This document shows positions 37,803 through 50,772 of a stretch of 64,000 bases of DNA, in pieces. Below the pieces are notes generated by a model. That model searched no databases. It was not told where the DNA came from and saw nothing but the letters and a program-made list of their open reading frames with translations. Every line of letters begins with the position of its first letter. The first letter of the stretch is position 1. Made by a program: the position numbers and the translations under genes. The stretch spans positions 1,240,001-1,304,000 of the forward strand of contig NW_027475141.1 of assembly GCF_051020985.1 (NCBI RefSeq), given 5' to 3'. The DNA comes from Nomia melanderi (Eukaryota; Arthropoda; Insecta; Hymenoptera; Halictidae).

Positions 37803-38222
37803 GAGATATCCCCAGATATATATTGGATTTTCCCCTGACCCTGAGTGTCCGGCCCCATGAGTCGGTGGTTTTCTCGGACCCTGGTGATCCGAGGTCGTTC
37901 CCGCTGCCCAGATTCATGCGCCAGGTCCTCCTACAGACAATGCACCTTGATTTATTGCGCTATCTGTAATAGCTCCCGAGATATCGGAAGATATATATTG
38001 GATTTTTCCCTGACCCTGAGCGTCCGGCCCCATGAGACGGTGGTTTTCTCGGCCCCTGGTGGTACGAGGTCGTTCCCGCTGCAAAGATTCATGCGCCAGG
38101 GCCTCCTGCAGATAATTCACTTTAGCTTATTGCGCTATCTCTAATAGCACCCGAGATATCCCCAGATATATATTGGATTTTACCCTGACCCTGATTGTCC
38201 GGCCGCATGAGTCGGTTGTTTT

Positions 38223-38243
38223 CTCGGACCCTGGTGGTCCGAG
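38223..38243. other. Dyad in the monomer, perfect-arm version
   Basis: Left arm CTCGGACC and right arm GGTCCGAG are exact reverse complements around the 5-nt loop CTGGT. In most monomers the left arm is CTCGGCCC, which leaves 7 of 8 pairs. The perfect version is seen at 30349-30369, 38223-38243, 40847-40867, 49417-49437 and the matching positions of the HOR copies. The dyad sits at monomer positions 71-91 and is present in class A and class B. Many class A units with GGTATTCCGAG have a weakened right arm. A function such as a protein site or cruciform is unproven. Confidence 0.7.
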
Positions 38244-39694
38244 GTCGTTCCCGCTGCCCAGATTCATGCGCCAGGGCCTCCTGCAGATAAATCACTTTGG
38301 ATTATTGCGCTATCTGTAATAGCGCCCGAGATATCACCAGATATATATTGGATTTTTCCCTGACCCTGAGTGTCCGGCCCCGTGAGACTGTCGTTTTCTC
38401 GGCCCCTGGTGGTCCGAGGTCGTGCCCGCTGCACAGATTCATGCGCCAGGGCCTCCTACAGACAATGCACTTTGGTTTATTGCGCTATCTCTAATAGCAC
38501 CCGAGATATCACCAGATATATATTGGATTTTCCCCTGACCCTGAGTGTCCGGTCCCATGTGACTGTGGTTTTCTCGGCCCCTGGTGGTCCGAGGTCGTTC
38601 CCGCTGCACACATTCACGCGCCAGGGCCTCCTGCAGATAACTCACTTTTGATTATTGCGCCATCTCTAATAGCACCCAAGATATCACCAGATATATCTTG
38701 GATTTTTCCCTGACCCTGAGCGTCCGGCCCCATGAGACGGTGGTTTTCTCGGCCCCTGGTGGTGCGAGGTCGTTCCCGCTGCAAAGATTCATGCGCCAGG
38801 GCCTCCTGCAGATAATTCACTTTAGCTTATTGCGCTATCTCTAATAGCACCCGAGATATCCCCAGATATATATTGGATTTTACCCTGACCCTGATTGTCC
38901 GGCCGCATGAGTCGGTTGTTTTCTCGGACCCTGGTGGTCCGAGGTCGTTCCCGCTGCCCAGATTCATGCGCCAGGGCCCCCTGCATATAATTCACTTTGG
39001 ATTATTGCGCTATCTGTAATAGCACCCGAGAAAGCACCATATATATGCTGTATTTTTACATGACTTTGGGTGACGGATACCGAAAATCTGTAATTTTCTC
39101 GACCCCTGGTGGTCCGAGGTCGTTCTGCTGCACAGATTCATGCGCAAGGTTCACCTACGGACAATGCACTTTGATTTATCGCGCTATCTGTAATAGAACC
39201 CGAGATATCCCCACATATATGCTGGATTTTTACATGACATTGGGTGACGGATACCGAAAATCTGTAATTTTTTCGGCCGCTGGTGGTCCGATGTCGTTCC
39301 TGCTGCACAGATTCATGCGCCAGGGCCTCCTGCAGATAAATCACTTTTGATTATTGCGCCATCTCTAATAGCACCCAAGATATCACCAGATATATATTGG
39401 ATTTTCCCTGACCCTGAGTGTCCGGCCCCATGAGACTGTGGTTTTCTCGGCCCCTGGTGGTCCGAGGTCGTTCCCGCTGCACAGATTCATGCGCCATTGC
39501 ATCCTACGGACAATGCACTTTGATTTATTGCGCTATCTCTAATAGCACCCGAGATATCACCGGATATATATTTGATTATTCCCTGACCCTGAGTCTCCAG
39601 CCCCATGAGACGGTGGTTTTCTCGGCCCCTCGTGGTCCGCGGTCGTACCCGCTACACAGATTCATGCGCCAGGGCCTCCTCCAGATAATTCACT

Positions 39695-41634
39695 TTGGTT
39701 TATTGCGCTATCTCTAATAGCACCCGAGATATCACCACATTTTATATTGGATTTTCCCCTGACCCTGAGTGTCCGGCCCCATGTGACGGTGGTTTTCTCG
39801 GCCCCTGGTGGTCCGAGGTCGTTCCCGCTGCACAGATTCATGCGCCCGGGCCTCCTGCAGATTATTCACTTTGGTTTATTGCGCTATCTCTAACAGCACC
39901 CGAGATATCACCAGATATATATTGGATTTTTCCCCGAACCTAACTGTCCGGCCCCATGAGACGGTGGTTTTCTCGGACCCTGGTGATCCGAGGTCGTTCC
40001 CGCTGCACAGATTCATGCGCCAGGGCCTCCTACAGACAATGCACTTTGATTTATTGCGCTATCTGTAATAGCACCCGAGATATCACCAGATATATCTTGG
40101 ATTTTTCCCTGACCGTGAGTGTCCGGCCCCATGAGACGGTGGTTTTCTCGGCCCCCGGTGGTCCGAGGACGCTCCTGCTGCCCAGAATCATGCGCCAGGG
40201 CCTCCTACAGACAATGCACTTTGATTTATTGCGCTATCTGTAATAGCACCCGAGAAAGCTCCATATATATGCTGGATTTTTACATGACTTTGGGTGACGG
40301 ATACCGAAAATCTGTAATTTTCTCGGCCCCTGGTGGACCGATGTCTTTCCTGCTGCACAGATTCATGCGCAAGGGCCTCCTACGGACAGTGCACTTTCAT
40401 TTATTGCGATATCTCTAATAGCACCCGAGATATCCCCAGATATATATTGGATTTTCCCCTGACCCTGAGTGTCCGGCCCCATGAGTCGGTGGTTTTCTCG
40501 GACCCTGGTGATCCGAGGTCGTTCCCGCTGCCCAGATTCATGCGCCAGGTCCTCCTACAGACAATGCACCTTGATTTATTGCGCTATCTGTAATAGCTCC
40601 CGAGATATCGGAAGATATATATTGGATTTTTCCCTGACCCTGAGCGTCCGGCCCCATGAGACGGTGGTTTTCTCGGCCCCTGGTGGTACGAGGTCGTTCC
40701 CGCTGCAAAGATTCATGCGCCAGGGCCTCCTGCAGATAATTCACTTTAGCTTATTGCGCTATCTCTAATAGCACCCGAGATATCCCCAGATATATATTGG
40801 ATTTTACCCTGACCCTGATTGTCCGGCCGCATGAGTCGGTTGTTTTCTCGGACCCTGGTGGTCCGAGGTCGTTCCCGCTGCCCAGATTCATGCGCCAGGG
40901 CCTCCTGCAGATAAATCACTTTGGATTATTGCGCTATCTGTAATAGCGCCCGAGATATCACCAGATATATATTGGATTTTTCCCTGACCCTGAGTGTCCG
41001 GCCCCGTGAGACTGTGGTTTTCTCGGCCCCTGGTGGTCCGAGGTCGTGCCCGCTGCACAGATTCATGCGCCAGGGCCTCCTACAGACAATGCACTTTGGT
41101 TTATTGCGCTATCTCTAATAGCACCCGAGATATCACCAGATATATATTGGATTTTCCCCTGACCCTGAGTGTCCGGTCCCATGTGACTGTGGTTTTCTCG
41201 GCCCCTGGTGGTCCGAGGTCGTTCCCGCTGCACACATTCACGCGCCAGGGCCTCCTGCAGATAACTCACTTTTGATTATTGCGCCATCTCTAATAGCACC
41301 CAAGATATCACCAGATATATCTTGGATTTTTCCCTGACCCTGAGCGTCCGGCCCCATGAGACGGTGGTTTTCTCGGCCCCTGGTGGTGCGAGGTCGTTCC
41401 CGCTGCAAAGATTCATGCGCCAGGGCCTCCTGCAGATAATTCACTTTAGCTTATTGCGCTATCTCTAATAGCACCCGAGATATCCCCAGATATATATTGG
41501 ATTTTACCCTGACCCTGATTGTCCGGCCGCATGAGTCGGTTGTTTTCTCGGACCCTGGTGGTCCGAGGTCGTTCCCGCTGCCCAGATTCATGCGCCAGGG
41601 CCCCCTGCATATAATTCACTTTGGATTATTGCGC
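39695..41634 (+). repeat. 15-unit higher-order repeat, copy 2, truncated after about 11 units
   Basis: It follows copy 1 directly and matches it at offset 2624 until about 41634, where CTATCTGTAATAGCACCCGAGAAAG of copy 1 is replaced by CTATCTCTAATAG with GATATCCCC. The remaining units are absent, and the 2.07-kb block begins soon after. Confidence 0.88.
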
Positions 41635-41715
41635 TATCTCTAATAGCACCCGAGATATCCCCAGATATATATTGAATTTTACCCTGACCCTGATTGTCCG
41701 GCCGCATGAGTCGGT

Positions 41716-43787
41716 TGTTTTCTCGGCTCCTGGTGGTCCGAGGTCGTTTCCGCTGCACAGATTCATGCGCCAGGGCCTCCTGGAGACAATGCACTGTGAT
41801 TTATTGCCCTATCTGTAATAGCACCCGAGATATCACCAGATATATATTGGATTTTCCCCTGACCCTGCGGCTCCGGCCCCATGAGACGGTTGTTTTCTCG
41901 GCCCCTGGAGGTCCGAGCTCGTTCTCGCTGGCCAGATTCATGCGCCAGGGCCTCCTACAGACAATGCACTTTGATTTATTGCGCTATCTCTACTAGCACC
42001 CGAGATATCACCAGATATATATTGGATTTTTCCCTGACCCTGAGTGCCCGGCCGCATGAGACGGTGGTTTTCTCGGCCCCTGGTGGTCCGAGGTTGTTCC
42101 CGCTGCACAGATTCATGCGCCAGGGCCTCCTGCAGACAATTCACTTTGGTTTACTGCGCTATCTCTAATAGCACCCGACTTATCACCAGATATATATTGG
42201 ATTTTTCCCTGACCCTGAGTGCCCGGCCCCATGTGTCGGTGGTTTTCTCGGCCCCTGGTGGTCCGAGGTCGATCTCGCTGCACAGATTCATGCGCTAGGG
42301 CCCTCTGCAGACAATGCAATTTGATATATCGCGCTATCTGTAATAGCACCCGAGATATCACCAGATATATATTGGTTTTTTCCCCGACCCTGAGTGTGCG
42401 GCCCCATGAGACGGTGGTTTTCGCGGCCCCTGTTGGTCCGAGCTCGTTCTCGCTGGCCAGATTCATGCGCCAGGGCCTCCTGCAGATAATTCACTTTTAT
42501 TTATCGCGCTATCTCTAATAGCACCCGAGATATCACCAGATATATATTGGATTTTTCCTGACCCCGAGCGTCCGGAACCATGAGACGGTGGGTTTCTCGG
42601 CCCCTGGCGGTCCCAGGTCGTTCCCGCTGCACAGATTCATGCGCCAGGGCCTCCTACAGACAATGAACTTTGGTTTATTGCGCTATCTCTAATAGCACCC
42701 GAGATATCACCAGATATATATAGGATTTTTCCCCGACCCTGAGTGTCCGAACCCATGTGACGGTGGTCTTCTCGGCTCCTGGTGGTCCGAGGTCGTTCCC
42801 TCTGCACAGATTCATGCGCCAGGGCCTCCTGCAGACAATGCACTTTGGTTTCTTGCGCTATCTCTAATAGCACCCGAGATATCACAAGATATATATTGGA
42901 TTTTTCCCTGACCCTGACAGTCCGGCCCCATGAGACGGTGACTTTCTCGGCCCCTGGTGGTCCGAGGTCGATCCCGCTCCTCAGATTCATGCGCCAGGGC
43001 CTCGTACAGACAATGCACTTTGATTTATTGCGCTATCTGTAATAGCACCCGAGATATCACCAGATATATGTTGGATTTTTCCCTGACCCTGAGTGTCCGA
43101 CTCCATGAGACGGTGGTTTTCTCGGCCCCTGGTGGTCCGTGGTCGTTCCCGCTGCACAGATTCCTGCGCCAGGGCCTCCTACAGACAATGCACTTTGATT
43201 TATTGCGCTATCTGTAATAGCACCCGGGATATCACCATATATATATTTGATTTTTCCCCGACCCTGACAGTCCGGCCCCATATGCCGGTGCTTTTCTCGG
43301 CCCCTGGTGGTCCGACGTCGTTACCGCTGCACAGATTCATGCGCCAGGGCCTCCAGCAGACAATGCACTTTGATCTATTTCGCTATCTGTCATAGCACCC
43401 GAGAAAGCTCCATATATATGCTGGATTTTTACATGACTTTGGGTGACGGATACCGAAAATCTGTAATTTTCTCGGCCCCTGGTGGTCCGAGGTCGTTCCC
43501 TCTGCACAGATTCATGCGCCCGGGCCTCCTGCAGATTATTCACTTTGGTTTATTGCGCTATCTCTAATAGCACCCGAGATATCACCAGATATATATTGGA
43601 TTTTTCCCCGAACCTAACTGTCCGGCCCCATGAGACGGTGGTTTTCTCGGACCCTGGTGATCCGAGGACGTTCCCGCTGCCCAGAATCATGCGCCAGGGC
43701 CTCCTACAGACAATGCACTTTGATTTATTGCGCTATCTGTAATAGCACCCGAGAAAGCTCCATATATATGCTGGATTTTTACATGAC
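41716..43787 (+). repeat. 2.07-kb block inserted in the 15-unit repeat domain
   Basis: An almost exact copy of 34717-36788 that interrupts the second copy of the 2624-bp higher-order repeat. To its left, 41635-41719 repeats the unit just before it (175-bp step back). To its right, 43788-43912 matches 39239-39363, and from 43913 the sequence matches 38315 onward. Both edges lie inside monomers and are in register, so no target-site duplication or element end is involved. This looks like recombination or template switching between distant parts of the array. Confidence 0.88.
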
Positions 43788-43912
43788 ATTGGGTGACGGA
43801 TACCGAAAATCTGTAATTTTTTCGGCCGCTGGTGGTCCGATGTCGTTCCTGCTGCACAGATTCATGCGCCAGGGCCTCCTGCAGATAAATCACTTTTGAT
43901 TATTGCGCCATC

Positions 43913-45292
43913 TGTAATAGCGCCCGAGATATCACCAGATATATATTGGATTTTTCCCTGACCCTGAGTGTCCGGCCCCGTGAGACTGTGGTTTTCTCGG
44001 CCCCTGGTGGTCCGAGGTCGTGCCCGCTGCACAGATTCATGCGCCAGGGCCTCCTACAGACAATGCACTTTGGTTTATTGCGCTATCTCTAATAGCACCC
44101 GAGATATCACCAGATATATATTGGATTTTCCCCTGACCCTGAGTGTCCGGTCCCATGTGACTGTGGTTTTCTCGGCCCCTGGTGGTCCGAGGTCGTTCCC
44201 GCTGCACACATTCACGCGCCAGGGCCTCCTGCAGATAACTCACTTTTGATTATTGCGCCATCTCTAATAGCACCCAAGATATCACCAGATATATCTTGGA
44301 TTTTTCCCTGACCCTGAGCGTCCGGCCCCATGAGACGGTGGTTTTCTCGGCCCCTGGTGGTGCGAGGTCGTTCCCGCTGCAAAGATTCATGCGCCAGGGC
44401 CTCCTGCAGATAATTCACTTTAGCTTATTGCGCTATCTCTAATAGCACCCGAGATATCCCCAGATATATATTGGATTTTACCCTGACCCTGATTGTCCGG
44501 CCGCATGAGTCGGTTGTTTTCTCGGACCCTGGTGGTCCGAGGTCGTTCCCGCTGCCCAGATTCATGCGCCAGGGCCCCCTGCATATAATTCACTTTGGAT
44601 TATTGCGCTATCTGTAATAGCACCCGAGAAAGCACCATATATATGCTGTATTTTTACATGACTTTGGGTGACGGATACCGAAAATCTGTAATTTTCTCGA
44701 CCCCTGGTGGTCCGAGGTCGTTCTGCTGCACAGATTCATGCGCAAGGTTCACCTACGGACAATGCACTTTGATTTATCGCGCTATCTGTAATAGAACCCG
44801 AGATATCCCCACATATATGCTGGATTTTTACATGACATTGGGTGACGGATACCGAAAATCTGTAATTTTTTCGGCCGCTGGTGGTCCGATGTCGTTCCTG
44901 CTGCACAGATTCATGCGCCAGGGCCTCCTGCAGATAAATCACTTTTGATTATTGCGCCATCTCTAATAGCACCCAAGATATCACCAGATATATATTGGAT
45001 TTTCCCTGACCCTGAGTGTCCGGCCCCATGAGACTGTGGTTTTCTCGGCCCCTGGTGGTCCGAGGTCGTTCCCGCTGCACAGATTCATGCGCCATTGCAT
45101 CCTACGGACAATGCACTTTGATTTATTGCGCTATCTCTAATAGCACCCGAGATATCACCGGATATATATTTGATTATTCCCTGACCCTGAGTCTCCAGCC
45201 CCATGAGACGGTGGTTTTCTCGGCCCCTCGTGGTCCGCGGTCGTACCCGCTACACAGATTCATGCGCCAGGGCCTCCTCCAGATAATTCACT
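43913..45292 (+). repeat. 15-unit higher-order repeat, copy 3, right part only
   Basis: It matches 38315-39694 at offset 5598 with B cassettes near 44656 and 44830. It starts immediately after GCGCCATCT, where a unit of the 39350 type is joined to a unit of the 38315 type (GTAATAGCGCCCGAG). Confidence 0.88.
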
Positions 45293-47916
45293 TTGGTTTA
45301 TTGCGCTATCTCTAATAGCACCCGAGATATCACCACATTTTATATTGGATTTTCCCCTGACCCTGAGTGTCCGGCCCCATGTGACGGTGGTTTTCTCGGC
45401 CCCTGGTGGTCCGAGGTCGTTCCCGCTGCACAGATTCATGCGCCCGGGCCTCCTGCAGATTATTCACTTTGGTTTATTGCGCTATCTCTAACAGCACCCG
45501 AGATATCACCAGATATATATTGGATTTTTCCCCGAACCTAACTGTCCGGCCCCATGAGACGGTGGTTTTCTCGGACCCTGGTGATCCGAGGTCGTTCCCG
45601 CTGCACAGATTCATGCGCCAGGGCCTCCTACAGACAATGCACTTTGATTTATTGCGCTATCTGTAATAGCACCCGAGATATCACCAGATATATCTTGGAT
45701 TTTTCCCTGACCGTGAGTGTCCGGCCCCATGAGACGGTGGTTTTCTCGGCCCCCGGTGGTCCGAGGACGCTCCTGCTGCCCAGAATCATGCGCCAGGGCC
45801 TCCTACAGACAATGCACTTTGATTTATTGCGCTATCTGTAATAGCACCCGAGAAAGCTCCATATATATGCTGGATTTTTACATGACTTTGGGTGACGGAT
45901 ACCGAAAATCTGTAATTTTCTCGGCCCCTGGTGGACCGATGTCTTTCCTGCTGCACAGATTCATGCGCAAGGGCCTCCTACGGACAGTGCACTTTCATTT
46001 ATTGCGATATCTCTAATAGCACCCGAGATATCCCCAGATATATATTGGATTTTCCCCTGACCCTGAGTGTCCGGCCCCATGAGTCGGTGGTTTTCTCGGA
46101 CCCTGGTGATCCGAGGTCGTTCCCGCTGCCCAGATTCATGCGCCAGGTCCTCCTACAGACAATGCACCTTGATTTATTGCGCTATCTGTAATAGCTCCCG
46201 AGATATCGGAAGATATATATTGGATTTTTCCCTGACCCTGAGCGTCCGGCCCCATGAGACGGTGGTTTTCTCGGCCCCTGGTGGTACGAGGTCGTTCCCG
46301 CTGCAAAGATTCATGCGCCAGGGCCTCCTGCAGATAATTCACTTTAGCTTATTGCGCTATCTCTAATAGCACCCGAGATATCCCCAGATATATATTGGAT
46401 TTTACCCTGACCCTGATTGTCCGGCCGCATGAGTCGGTTGTTTTCTCGGACCCTGGTGGTCCGAGGTCGTTCCCGCTGCCCAGATTCATGCGCCAGGGCC
46501 TCCTGCAGATAAATCACTTTGGATTATTGCGCTATCTGTAATAGCGCCCGAGATATCACCAGATATATATTGGATTTTTCCCTGACCCTGAGTGTCCGGC
46601 CCCGTGAGACTGTGGTTTTCTCGGCCCCTGGTGGTCCGAGGTCGTGCCCGCTGCACAGATTCATGCGCCAGGGCCTCCTACAGACAATGCACTTTGGTTT
46701 ATTGCGCTATCTCTAATAGCACCCGAGATATCACCAGATATATATTGGATTTTCCCCTGACCCTGAGTGTCCGGTCCCATGTGACTGTGGTTTTCTCGGC
46801 CCCTGGTGGTCCGAGGTCGTTCCCGCTGCACACATTCACGCGCCAGGGCCTCCTGCAGATAACTCACTTTTGATTATTGCGCCATCTCTAATAGCACCCA
46901 AGATATCACCAGATATATCTTGGATTTTTCCCTGACCCTGAGCGTCCGGCCCCATGAGACGGTGGTTTTCTCGGCCCCTGGTGGTGCGAGGTCGTTCCCG
47001 CTGCAAAGATTCATGCGCCAGGGCCTCCTGCAGATAATTCACTTTAGCTTATTGCGCTATCTCTAATAGCACCCGAGATATCCCCAGATATATATTGGAT
47101 TTTACCCTGACCCTGATTGTCCGGCCGCATGAGTCGGTTGTTTTCTCGGACCCTGGTGGTCCGAGGTCGTTCCCGCTGCCCAGATTCATGCGCCAGGGCC
47201 CCCTGCATATAATTCACTTTGGATTATTGCGCTATCTGTAATAGCACCCGAGAAAGCACCATATATATGCTGTATTTTTACATGACTTTGGGTGACGGAT
47301 ACCGAAAATCTGTAATTTTCTCGACCCCTGGTGGTCCGAGGTCGTTCTGCTGCACAGATTCATGCGCAAGGTTCACCTACGGACAATGCACTTTGATTTA
47401 TCGCGCTATCTGTAATAGAACCCGAGATATCCCCACATATATGCTGGATTTTTACATGACATTGGGTGACGGATACCGAAAATCTGTAATTTTTTCGGCC
47501 GCTGGTGGTCCGATGTCGTTCCTGCTGCACAGATTCATGCGCCAGGGCCTCCTGCAGATAAATCACTTTTGATTATTGCGCCATCTCTAATAGCACCCAA
47601 GATATCACCAGATATATATTGGATTTTCCCTGACCCTGAGTGTCCGGCCCCATGAGACTGTGGTTTTCTCGGCCCCTGGTGGTCCGAGGTCGTTCCCGCT
47701 GCACAGATTCATGCGCCATTGCATCCTACGGACAATGCACTTTGATTTATTGCGCTATCTCTAATAGCACCCGAGATATCACCGGATATATATTTGATTA
47801 TTCCCTGACCCTGAGTCTCCAGCCCCATGAGACGGTGGTTTTCTCGGCCCCTCGTGGTCCGCGGTCGTACCCGCTACACAGATTCATGCGCCAGGGCCTC
47901 CTCCAGATAATTCACT
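45293..47916 (+). repeat. 15-unit higher-order repeat, copy 4 (2624 bp, complete)
   Basis: A full-length copy matching 39695-41634 and 37071-39694 in unit order, with B cassettes near 45880, 47280 and 47454. Together with copy 3 it shows that 38315 to about 41634 was duplicated as a 3.3-kb piece at offset 5598. Confidence 0.9.
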
Positions 47917-48190
47917 TTGGTTTATTGCGCTATCTCTAATAGCACCCGAGATATCACCACATATTATATTGGATTTTCCCCTGACCCTGAGTGTCCGGCC
48001 CCATGTGACGGTGGTTTTCTCGGCCCCTGGTGGTCCGAGGTCGTTCCCGCTGCACAGATTCATGCGCCCGGGCCTCCTGCAGATTATTCACTTTGGTTTA
48101 TTGCGCTATCTCTAATAGCACCCGAGATATCACCAGATATATATTGGATTTTTCCTCGAACCTAACTGTCCGGCCCCATGAGCCGGTGGT
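47917..48190 (+). repeat. 15-unit higher-order repeat, copy 5, first one to two units
   Basis: It matches 45293 onward at offset 2624, with CACATATTATATTGG where earlier copies have CACATTTTATATTGG. After CCTAACTGTCC the sequence changes (GAGCCGGTGG, TCTGACCCTGG) and the match fades. Confidence 0.8.
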
Positions 48191-49124
48191 TTTCTCTGAC
48201 CCTGGTGGTCCGAGGTCGTTCCCGCTGCACAGATTCATGCGCCAGGGTCTCCTGCAGATAATTCACTTTGGTTCATTGCGCTATCTCTAATAGCACCCGA
48301 GATATCACCAGATATATATTGGATTTTTCCCTGACCCTGAGTGTCTGGCCCCATGAGACGGTGGTTTTTTCGGCCACTGGTGGTCCGAGCTCGTTTGCGC
48401 TGCACAGATTCATGCGCCAGGGCCTCCTGCAGACAATGCACTTTGATTTATTGCGCTATCTGTAATAGCACCCGAGATATCACCAGATATATATTGGATT
48501 TGTCCCTGACCCTGAGTGTCCGGCCCCATGTGTCGGTGGTTTTCTCGGCCCCTGGTGGTCCTAGGTCGTTCTCGCTGCACAGATTCATGCGCCAGGGCCC
48601 CTGCAGATAATTCACTTTGGTTTATTGCGCTATCTCTAATACCACCCGAGGTATCACCAGATATATGCTGGATTTTTACATGACCTTGGGTGACGGATAC
48701 CGAAAATCTGTAATTTTCTCGGCCCCTGGTGGTCCGAGGTCCTTCCTGCTGCACAGATTCATGCGCAAGGGTCTCCTAGGGACAATGCACTTTGGTTTAT
48801 TGCGCTATCTCTAATAGCACCCGAGATATCACCAGATATATATTGGATTTTCCCCTGACCCTGAGTGTCCGGTCCCATGTGACTGTGGTTTTCTCGGCCC
48901 CTGGTGGTCCGAGGTCGTTCCCGCTGCACAGATTCCCGCGCCAGGGCCTCCTGCACATAATTCACTTTTGATTATTGCGCCATCTCTAATAGCACCCAAG
49001 ATATCACCAGATATATATTGGATTTTCCCTGACCCTGAGTGTCCGGCCCCATGAAACTGTGGTTTTCTCGGCCCCTGGTGGTCCGAGGTCGTTCCCGCTG
49101 CACAGATTCATGCGCCAGGGCCTC
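48191..49124 (+). repeat. Spacer of non-HOR monomers between two parts of the 15-unit domain
   Basis: About five units without an obvious ordered partner, including one with AGGGCCCCTGCAG (1 bp short, near 48594-48606) and a class B unit near 48678. Only satellite sequence is present. Confidence 0.75.
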
Positions 49125-50252
49125 CTACAGACAATGCACTTTGATTTATTGCGCTATCTGTAATCGCACCCGAGAAAGCTCCATATATATGCTGGATTTT
49201 TACATGACTTTGGGTGACGGATACCGAAAATCTGTAATTTTCTCGGCCCCTGGTGGACCGATGTCTTTCCTGCTGCACAGATTCATGCGCAAGGGCCTCC
49301 TACGGACAGTGCACTTTCATTTATTGCGATATCTCTAATAGCACCCGAGCTATCCCCAGATATATATTGGATTTTCCCCTGACCCTGAGTGTCCGGCCCC
49401 ATGAGTCGGTGGTTTTCTCGGACCCTGGTGGTCCGAGGTCGTTCCCGCTGCCCAGATTCATGCGCCAGGTCCTCCTACAGACAATGCACCTTAATTTATT
49501 GCGCTATCTGTAATAGCACCCGAGATATCGCCAGATATATATTGGATTTTTCCCTGACCCTGAGCGTCCGGCCCCATGAGACGGTGGTTTTCTCGGCCCC
49601 TGGTGGTACGAGGTCGTTCCCGCTGCAAAGATTCATGCGCCAGGGCCTCCTGCAGATAATTCACTTTAGCTTATTGCGCTATCTCTAATAGCACCCGAGA
49701 TATCCCCAGATATATATTGGATTTTCCCCTGACCCTGATTTTCCGGCCGCATGAGTCGGTTGTTTTCTCGGACCCTGGTGGTCCGAGGTCGTTCCCGCTG
49801 CCCAGATTCATGCGCCAGGGCCCCCTGCATATAATTCACTTTGGATTATTGCGCTATCTGTAATAGCACCCGAGAAAGCACCATATATATGCTGTATTTT
49901 TACATGACTTTGGGTGACGGATACCGAAAATCTGTAATTTTCTCGACCCCTGGTGGTCCGAGGTCGTTCTGCTGCACAGATTCATGCGCAAGGTTCTCCT
50001 ACGGACAATGCACTTTGATTTATCGCGCTATCTGTAATAGAACCCGAGATATCACCAGATATATGCTGGATTTTTACATGACATTGGGTGACGGATACCG
50101 AAAATCTGTAATTTTTTCGGCCGCTGGTGGTCCGATGTCGTTCCTGCTGCACAGATTCATGCGCCAGGACCTCCTGCAGATAAATCACTTTTGATTATTG
50201 CGCCATCTCTAATAGCACCCAAGATATCACCAGATATATATTGGATTTTCCC
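49125..50252 (+). repeat. 15-unit higher-order repeat, degenerate copy with four units missing
   Basis: 49125 to about 49740 matches 45803-46418 (offset 3322). From about 49760 the offset is 2622, so 700 bp (four units) of the parental order are absent. B cassettes lie near 49202, 49902 and 50076. More mismatches than in copies 1-4 (for example GTAATCGCACC) indicate an older or less homogenised copy. Confidence 0.82.
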
Positions 50253-50744
50253 TGACCCTGAGTGTCCGGCCCCATGAGACTGTGGTTTTCTCGGCCCCTG
50301 GTGGTCCGAGGTCGTTCCCGCTGCACAGATTCATGCGCCATTGCATCCTACGGACAATGCACTTTGGTTTATTGCGCTATCTCTAATAGCACCCGAGATA
50401 TCACCAGATATATATTTGATTTTTCCCTGACCTTGAGTGTCCGGCCCCATGAGACGGTGGTTTTCTCGGCCCCTCGTGGTCCGCGGTCGTTCCCGCTACA
50501 CAGATTCATGCGCCAGGGTCTCCTGCAGATAATTCACTTCGGTTTATTGCGCTATCTCTAATAGCACCCGAGATATCACCACATATATATTGGATTTTCC
50601 CCTGACCCTCAGAGTCCGGCCCCATGAGACGGTGGTTTTCTCGGCCCCTGGTGGTCCGAGGACGTTCCCGCTGCCCAGAATCATGCGCCAGGGCCTCCTA
50701 CGGACAGTGCACTTTCATTTATTGCGCTATCTGTAATAGCACCC

Positions 50745-50772
50745 GAGATATCACCAGATATATATTGGATTT
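50745..50772 (+). other. A/T tracts phased at about 10 bp (representative)
   Basis: GAT starts at monomer positions 1, 11 and 22 (GATATC, GATATATATT, GGATTTTT), a spacing close to one helical turn. The pattern is repeated in nearly every unit of the array. Phased A/T-rich steps are known to favour DNA bending and rotational positioning on nucleosomes; that this array positions nucleosomes is inference. Confidence 0.55.

Larger units (their letters stand above)
37071..39694 (+). repeat. 15-unit higher-order repeat, copy 1 (2624 bp)
   Basis: Fifteen distinguishable monomers, including the 1-bp longer CACCACATTTTATATTGG head, CCCCGAACCTAACTGTCC, the CCCCCGGTGG unit, B cassettes near 37658, 39058 and 39232, GATATCGGAAG, CGTGAGACTG and TTCACGCGCC. 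It matches the next copy at offset 2624 with very few differences (for example CTGTCGTTTTC at 38390 against CTGTGGTTTTC, and CCCGACATATC at 37103 against CCCGAGATATC). Confidence 0.9.

Noticed and set aside
41716..43787. Transposable element insertion in the 15-unit repeat
   Set aside because: The block consists wholly of 175-bp satellite units, has no terminal repeats or target-site duplication, and both edges are in register inside monomers.
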